From positions 6,644,501 through 6,708,500 of the forward strand of contig NZ_JAUSZH010000001.1 of NCBI RefSeq assembly GCF_030817355.1: a DNA stretch of 64,000 nucleotides, written 5' to 3'. How positions within the stretch are numbered: position 1 is the first letter of the stretch; each line of letters begins with the position of its first letter. The notes beneath the pieces were generated by a model. It was given only the letters and a program-made list of their open reading frames with translations, did not search any database and was not told the origin of the DNA. The stretch is from Streptomyces sp. V1I1 (GTDB taxonomy: Bacteria; Actinomycetota; Actinomycetes; Streptomycetales; Streptomycetaceae). The translations under genes were made by a program, and so were the position numbers. This document shows positions 59,630 to 64,000 of this stretch, piece after piece.

Positions 59630-61843
59630 ATGTCCCACACAGCTGCCACCCGTACCGCATTGCGCATCTGTCCCCTTTGTGAGGCCACCTGCGGACTGAC
59701 CCTCACCATCGAGGGCACCCGCGTCACCCGCGCCCGCGGTGACCGCGACGACATATTCAGCAAGGGCTTCATCTGCCCCAAGGGTGCGTCCTTCGGGGAG
59801 CTCGACGCCGACCCCGACCGGCTGCGCGCCCCCCTCGTACGCAAGAACGGCGAGCTCCAGGAGACCAGTTGGGAGGAGGCCTTCGACGTGGTCGCGGCCC
59901 GGATCAGGCCGCTGATCGAGGAGCACGGACCGAATGCCGTGGGCGTCCTCCTCGGCAATCCCAATGTCCACACCATGGCCGGCGCGCTCTATCCGCCCGT
60001 ACTGCTCTCGCTGCTGCGTACCCGCAATCTCTTCACCGCCAGCACCCTGGACCAGATGCCGAAGCATGTCTCCAGCGGGCTGCTCTTCGGTGACCCCGTC
60101 GCCATCCCCGTCCCTGACCTGGACCGCACCGACCATCTGCTGCTCCTCGGCGCCAACCCCTTCGACTCCAACGGCAGCCTGTGCACCGCGGCCGACTTCC
60201 CGGGCAAGCTCAAGGCGCTGCGCCGGCGCGGCGGCACGCTGACCGTCGTCGACCCGCGACGCACCCGCACCGCGCAGCTCGCCGACCGGCACATCGCCAT
60301 CCGGCCCGGCGCCGACGCCCTGCTGCTCGCCGCCATCGCCCAGACCCTCTTTGAGGAGAAGCTCGCCGACCTCGGAACGCTCGAAGCGCATGTCGAGGGA
60401 GTGGCTGAAGTCGCCGAAGCGGTAAGGGAGTTCACGCCCGAAGCGGTCGCTGCCGCCTGCGACATGGGCGCCGAGGAGATCCGTACGATCGCCCGCGAGC
60501 TCGCCGCCGCGCCCACCGCCGCCGTGTACGGACGCGTCGGCAGCAGCACCGTGGAGTACGGCACCCTCACCAATTGGCTGGTTGACGTCCTCAATGTGCT
60601 CACCGGCAACCTCGACCGCCCCGGCGGCGCGCTCTTCCCGCTCTCCGCCACCGACCGCGCACCCCGCCCCGCCGCCCCCGGCAAGGGCTTCGCCCTCGGC
60701 CGCTGGACGAGCAGGGTCAGCGGCCACCCCGAGGCCAAGAGTGAACTGCCCATGGCCGCGCTCGCCGAGGAGATCGACACCCCCGGGGACGGGCGGATCC
60801 GCGCGGTGATCTCGCTCGCCGCCAACCCGGTGCTCTCCGCGCCCGACGGTGACCGGCTCGACCACGCGCTGGCCGGACTCGACTTCATGGTCAGCGTCGA
60901 CCCGTACCTCAACGAGACCTCGCGCCACGCGGACGTGCTGCTGCCCCCGCCGCCGCCCTCCCAGAGCGCGCACTTCGACTTCGCCTTCAACGCCTTCGCC
61001 GTACACAACCAGGCCCGCTACAGCCCGGCGGTCGTCCCCCTGGAGGAGGGCCGCCTCGGCGAGTGCGAGATCCAGGCCCGTCTGGTGCTCGCCGTCGGCG
61101 GCATGCATGGCGCGGACCCGGGCGCCGTCGACGACATGGTCATCGAGCGCACCCTCACCAAGGCCGTCGCCGATCCGCACTCCCCGGTCCACGGCCATGA
61201 CGTGAAGGAGCTGACCGCGCAGCTCACCGGCCACAGCGGGCCGGAGCGGCGACTGGACATGATGCTGCGCCTCGGCCCGTACGACCTCACCCTCGACAAG
61301 CTCCTGGAGCACCCGCACGGCATCGACCTCGGCCCGCTTCAGCCCCGGATCCCGCAGGTCCTCAAGACCCGCAGCGGACGCGTCGAGCTGCTGCCGGAGC
61401 CCATCGCCGCCGATCTGCCGAGGCTGCGGCGCGCCCTGGAAGAGCGGCCCGCCGCCCTCGTCCTCGTCGGCCGCCGCCATCTGCGCTCCAACAACAGCTG
61501 GATGCACAACGTCGCCACGCTCAACGGCGGCTCCAACCGCTGCACTCTTCAGGTCCACCCGGCCGATGCGGCCCGGCTCGGTCTTGAGGACGGCGCCCAG
61601 GTCCGTATCACGGCGGACGGAGGGGAGCTCGAAGCGCCGGTGGAGATCACCGACGCCGTACGGACCGGAGTGGTGAGCCTGCCGCACGGCTGGGGACACA
61701 GCCGGCCGGGCACCCGGATGTCGGTGGCCGCCGCGCGCCCCGGAGTCAATGTCAATCAGCTGCTCGACGGCTCTCGGCTCGACCCGCTGTCCGGCACCGC
61801 CGTGCTCAACGGCTTCCCCGTCGAACTATCACCTACGCGATGA
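59630..61843 (+). CDS. Molybdopterin-dependent oxidoreductase
   Basis: 737 residues, DMSO-reductase/formate-dehydrogenase superfamily. Iron-sulfur cluster Cys14, Cys17, Cys21, Cys49 (CPLCEATC...FICPKG). The MGD-binding sections are clear: RTRNLFTASTLDQMPK, LLLLGANPFDSNG, TVVDPRRTRTAQLADRHIAIRPGADALLLAAI, SLAANPVLSAPDGDRLDHAL, and the C-terminal LRSNNSWMHN, HPADAARLGLEDGAQVRI. Cofactor residue position (after SSTVEYG) was not assigned, so the substrate is open. No signal peptide; cytoplasmic. Monocistronic with a TetR-type palindrome before it. Confidence 0.9.
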   Translation: MSHTAATRTALRICPLCEATCGLTLTIEGTRVTRARGDRDDIFSKGFICPKGASFGELDADPDRLRAPLVRKNGELQETSWEEAFDVVAARIRPLIEEHGPNAVGVLLGNPNVHTMAGALYPPVLLSLLRTRNLFTASTLDQMPKHVSSGLLFGDPVAIPVPDLDRTDHLLLLGANPFDSNGSLCTAADFPGKLKALRRRGGTLTVVDPRRTRTAQLADRHIAIRPGADALLLAAIAQTLFEEKLADLGTLEAHVEGVAEVAEAVREFTPEAVAAACDMGAEEIRTIARELAAAPTAAVYGRVGSSTVEYGTLTNWLVDVLNVLTGNLDRPGGALFPLSATDRAPRPAAPGKGFALGRWTSRVSGHPEAKSELPMAALAEEIDTPGDGRIRAVISLAANPVLSAPDGDRLDHALAGLDFMVSVDPYLNETSRHADVLLPPPPPSQSAHFDFAFNAFAVHNQARYSPAVVPLEEGRLGECEIQARLVLAVGGMHGADPGAVDDMVIERTLTKAVADPHSPVHGHDVKELTAQLTGHSGPERRLDMMLRLGPYDLTLDKLLEHPHGIDLGPLQPRIPQVLKTRSGRVELLPEPIAADLPRLRRALEERPAALVLVGRRHLRSNNSWMHNVATLNGGSNRCTLQVHPADAARLGLEDGAQVRITADGGELEAPVEITDAVRTGVVSLPHGWGHSRPGTRMSVAAARPGVNVNQLLDGSRLDPLSGTAVLNGFPVELSPTR

Positions 61844-61954
61844 CCTGGGGTTTTGCTCGTATTGCTCACGCGTCAACATCTTGTTAACGACCTTTGGCGC
61901 GACCTAACGTCATCCGAACCGCCGATCCGGTGGGAGTTCAAGGGTGAACGTTAG

Positions 61955-63361
61955 GTGTCCCAAATGCTGACAATCCTCGGCTTCGTCATGATTGCGACCT
62001 TCCTGGTCCTGATCATGATGAAGAAGATGTCGCCGATCGCGGCGCTGGTCCTCATCCCAGCCCTCTTCTGCGTATTCGTGGGAAAGGGCGCGAACCTCGG
62101 CGACTACGTCATCGAAGGGGTCGGCACGCTCGCCCCCACCGCGGCGATGCTGATGTTCGCGATCGTCTACTTCGGCGTGATGATCGACGTGGGGCTGTTC
62201 GACCCGATCGTCCGCGGAATTCTGCGCTTCTGTAAGGCGGATCCGCTGCGCGTCGTGGTCGGTACGGCGGTGCTGGCCGCGATCGTCTCTCTCGACGGCG
62301 ACGGCTCCACCACCTTCATGATCACCGTCTCGGCGATGTATCCGCTCTACAAGCGCCTCAAGATGAGCCTGGTCGTGATGACCGGCGTCGCCGCCATGGC
62401 CAACGGCGTGATGAACACCCTCCCCTGGGGCGGCCCCACCGCCCGTGCGGCGACCGCGCTGAAGGTGGATGCGGGCGACGTCTTCGTCCCGATGATCCCG
62501 GCGCTCGGCGTCGGACTGCTCTTCGTCTTCGTCCTCTCCTACGTGCTGGGCCGGCGCGAGCGCAAGCGCCTGGGCGTCCTCACGCTCGACGAGGTGCTGG
62601 AGCCGGAGACCGAGACGGTGCTGGTCAAGGCGGGTGGCGGCGACAGTGAGGGGCGAGCCGCCTCCGGAACTGCCGGTTCTGGTGCGGACGTTCCCCAGCA
62701 GGATGAAGACGACGAGGGCTTCCAGGGCCTTGACCCGAACCGCGCGACCCTGCGCCCCAAGCTGTACTGGTTCAACGCGGCACTCACCGTCACTCTCCTC
62801 ACCGCAATGATCATGGAATGGCTGCCGATCCCGGTGCTGTTCCTGCTCGGCGCCGCGCTCGCCCTGACGGTCAACTATCCGAAGATGACCGACCAAAGGG
62901 CGAGGATCGCCGCCCATGCCGAGAACGTCTTGAATGTCGCCGGCATGGTCTTCGCCGCCGCCGTCTTCACCGGAGTCCTCACCGGCACCGGCATGGTCAA
63001 GCACATGGCTGACTGGCTCGTCGGCGCCATCCCCGAGGGGATGGGCCCGCACATGGCGCTCGTCACCGGCGTCCTGAGCATCCCGCTCACCTACTTCATG
63101 TCGAACGACGGTTTCTACTTCGGTGTCCTGCCGGTCCTTGCCGAGGCGGGCGCCGCACACGGCGTCTCCTCGCTGGAGATCGCCCGCGCCTCGCTCACCG
63201 GCCAGGTCCTGCACATGTCGAGTCCGCTCGTTCCCGCGGTGTACGTCCTGGTCGGCATGGCCAAGGTCGAATTCGGCGACCACACAAGGTTTGTCGTCAA
63301 GTGGGCCGCACTGACCTCGCTCATCGTGCTCGGTTCCGGAATCCTCTTCGGCATCATCTGA
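61955..63361 (+). CDS. CitMHS-family citrate/metal transporter
   Basis: 468 residues, about eleven membrane segments. Family features: MMKKMSPIAALVLIPALF, FGVMIDVGLFDPIVRGIL, SLDGDGSTTFMITVSAMYPLYK, ANGVMNTLPWGGPTARAA, LNVAGMVFAAAVFTGVLTGTGM and SNDGFYFGVLPVLAEAG. It takes up citrate complexed with a divalent metal ion. A hydrophilic Asp/Glu/Gly-rich loop (about 220-260) breaks the two halves. GTG start after AAGGGTG; ATG at 61964 possible. Second tricarboxylate uptake route in this window besides tctCBA. Stop overlaps the next start (TGATG). Confidence 0.92.
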   Translation: MSQMLTILGFVMIATFLVLIMMKKMSPIAALVLIPALFCVFVGKGANLGDYVIEGVGTLAPTAAMLMFAIVYFGVMIDVGLFDPIVRGILRFCKADPLRVVVGTAVLAAIVSLDGDGSTTFMITVSAMYPLYKRLKMSLVVMTGVAAMANGVMNTLPWGGPTARAATALKVDAGDVFVPMIPALGVGLLFVFVLSYVLGRRERKRLGVLTLDEVLEPETETVLVKAGGGDSEGRAASGTAGSGADVPQQDEDDEGFQGLDPNRATLRPKLYWFNAALTVTLLTAMIMEWLPIPVLFLLGAALALTVNYPKMTDQRARIAAHAENVLNVAGMVFAAAVFTGVLTGTGMVKHMADWLVGAIPEGMGPHMALVTGVLSIPLTYFMSNDGFYFGVLPVLAEAGAAHGVSSLEIARASLTGQVLHMSSPLVPAVYVLVGMAKVEFGDHTRFVVKWAALTSLIVLGSGILFGII

Positions 63362-64000
63362 TGCCTTCCAGCGGCTGGCTGCTGCGCCTCGTCATCGCCT
63401 TCGGCTTCGCGCAGGCGGCGGTGTCGATGGGGCGGCCGGCCGTCTCCTACCGGGCGCTGGCCCTGGGCGCGGACGAGCGCGCGATCGGTGTGATCGCCGG
63501 TGTGTACGCGCTGCTTCCCCTGTTCGCCGCCGTACCGCTGGGGCGCAAGACGGACCACGGGCGGTGTGCACCCTGCTGCCCATCGGCGTCGTCCTGATCT
63601 CCGGCGGGTGTGCCCTCAGCGGTTCGGCGGTCTCGCTCTTCGCCATGGCGGCCTGGAGCGGGGAGCGAAGCGAATGGGGGTCCCCCCGGCCGAAGGCTGG
63701 GGGAGGGCCTCGGCCATCTCTGCTTCGTCATCGGCGCGCAGTCGATCGTCGCCCGTCAGCCCGTACCCGCCGAACAGGACCGCAACTTCGGCCACTTCAC
63801 CATCGGCGCCTCGCTCGGCCAGCTCGTCGGACCGATCGCGGCGGGGGGTGATCGGCGGCGCCATGGCCGGTACGAGCGCACTCGCCCTGGTCGTCTCGGC
63901 GGCCGTCGCGGCCGTCTCCTTCACCTCGCTGTGGCGCATCGAAAGCCGTACGGACGCACCCGCGGCCCGCGACAGAAAGCCGAAGGTCCCCGTCCACCGC
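63361..64000 (+). pseudogene. MFS transporter with several frame breaks, runs off window
   Basis: Starts MPSSGWLLRLVIAFGFAQAA...YALLPLFAAVPLGRKTDHGR, a normal MFS N-terminus. Three lesions follow. Near 63570 one base is missing (the next frame reads LLPIGVVLISGGCAL); at about 63660-63705 a 46-bp palindromic repeat is inserted and again shifts the frame (GLGHLCFVIGAQSIVARQ continues after it); at 63843-63848 a run of six G has one too many before VIGGAMAGTSALALVVSAAVAAV. The protein is still readable in pieces to the window edge. Overlaps the CitMHS stop. Confidence 0.8.
63660..63705. repeat. Dispersed palindromic repeat inserted in the MFS gene, copy 5
   Basis: A GGGAGCGAAGCGAA leader plus the 31-bp palindromic core (63675-63705) interrupts conserved MFS sequence; the insert of 46 bases is not a multiple of three. 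Confidence 0.75.

Noticed and set aside
59366..61699. 777-codon minus-strand frame opposite the molybdopterin oxidoreductase
   Set aside because: Antisense shadow; the plus strand has Fe-S and cofactor motifs in order.

Overview
The window is chromosomal DNA of a high-GC actinomycete, almost certainly Streptomyces: strong third-position GC, frequent GTG/TTG starts, GGAGG-type ribosome sites, streptogrisin-type proteases, F420-type and DUF families typical of the genus, and the short GC-rich palindromic repeats that Streptomyces scatters between genes. No rRNA, tRNA, CRISPR array, insertion sequence or integrase was seen.

Layout. 0-6.5 kb: a sulfur- or amino-acid-scavenging operon (ABC permease, FAD/NAD(P)-binding protein, a second permease that an internal deletion has fused to the tail of a solute-binding protein, two luciferase-like monooxygenases, DUF1684). 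6.8-7.7 kb: streptogrisin B. 7.8-18 kb: the most interesting block, a SLOG/SLATT convergent pair beside a complete FxSxx-COOH system: small peptide FxsA, radical-SAM/SPASM maturase FxsB with a decayed hydroxylase-like extension, an AAC(3)-like acetyltransferase, TIR-like FxsC, and the 1313-residue MinD/TIR/NB-ARC/TPR protein FxsT. 18-21.3 kb: hydrolase, SPFH protein, streptogrisin D. 21.4-26 kb: SOS-type mutagenesis operon with a LexA-like box, frameshifted dnaE2 and a Y-family polymerase-like gene. 26-33 kb: a lipase followed by a stretch rich in damaged genes (frameshifted surface LPMO, GlxA remnant, deleted DUF6454 gene, tandem repeats) with some intact genes. 33-37.6 kb: tctCBA tricarboxylate transporter with a divergent response regulator. 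37.6-44.3 kb: DUF402, GNAT, GntR, AAA ATPase and a three-gene glycosyltransferase/deacetylase operon. 44.4-52 kb: SGNH esterase, Ser/Thr kinase, and a DUF4331-TPR-HoxN-like operon. 52-59.2 kb: CoA transferase, DMFase-like protein, orphan ISP-type specificity domain, HutC/GntR regulator, homogentisate dioxygenase and TetR regulator. 59.6-64 kb: molybdopterin oxidoreductase, CitMHS transporter and a broken MFS gene running off the end.

Two themes deserve emphasis. First, the 7.8-18 kb block combines two sets of domains (SLOG+SLATT; rSAM peptide + TIR + NB-ARC/TPR) that are both associated with predicted biological-conflict signalling, within 10 kb. Second, at least six genes are broken by single-base shifts, deletions or a palindromic repeat insertion. 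Some of these lesions lie in C or G runs and may be sequencing errors; the permease/solute-binding-protein fusion, the DUF6454 deletion and the repeat inside the MFS gene look like real rearrangements.
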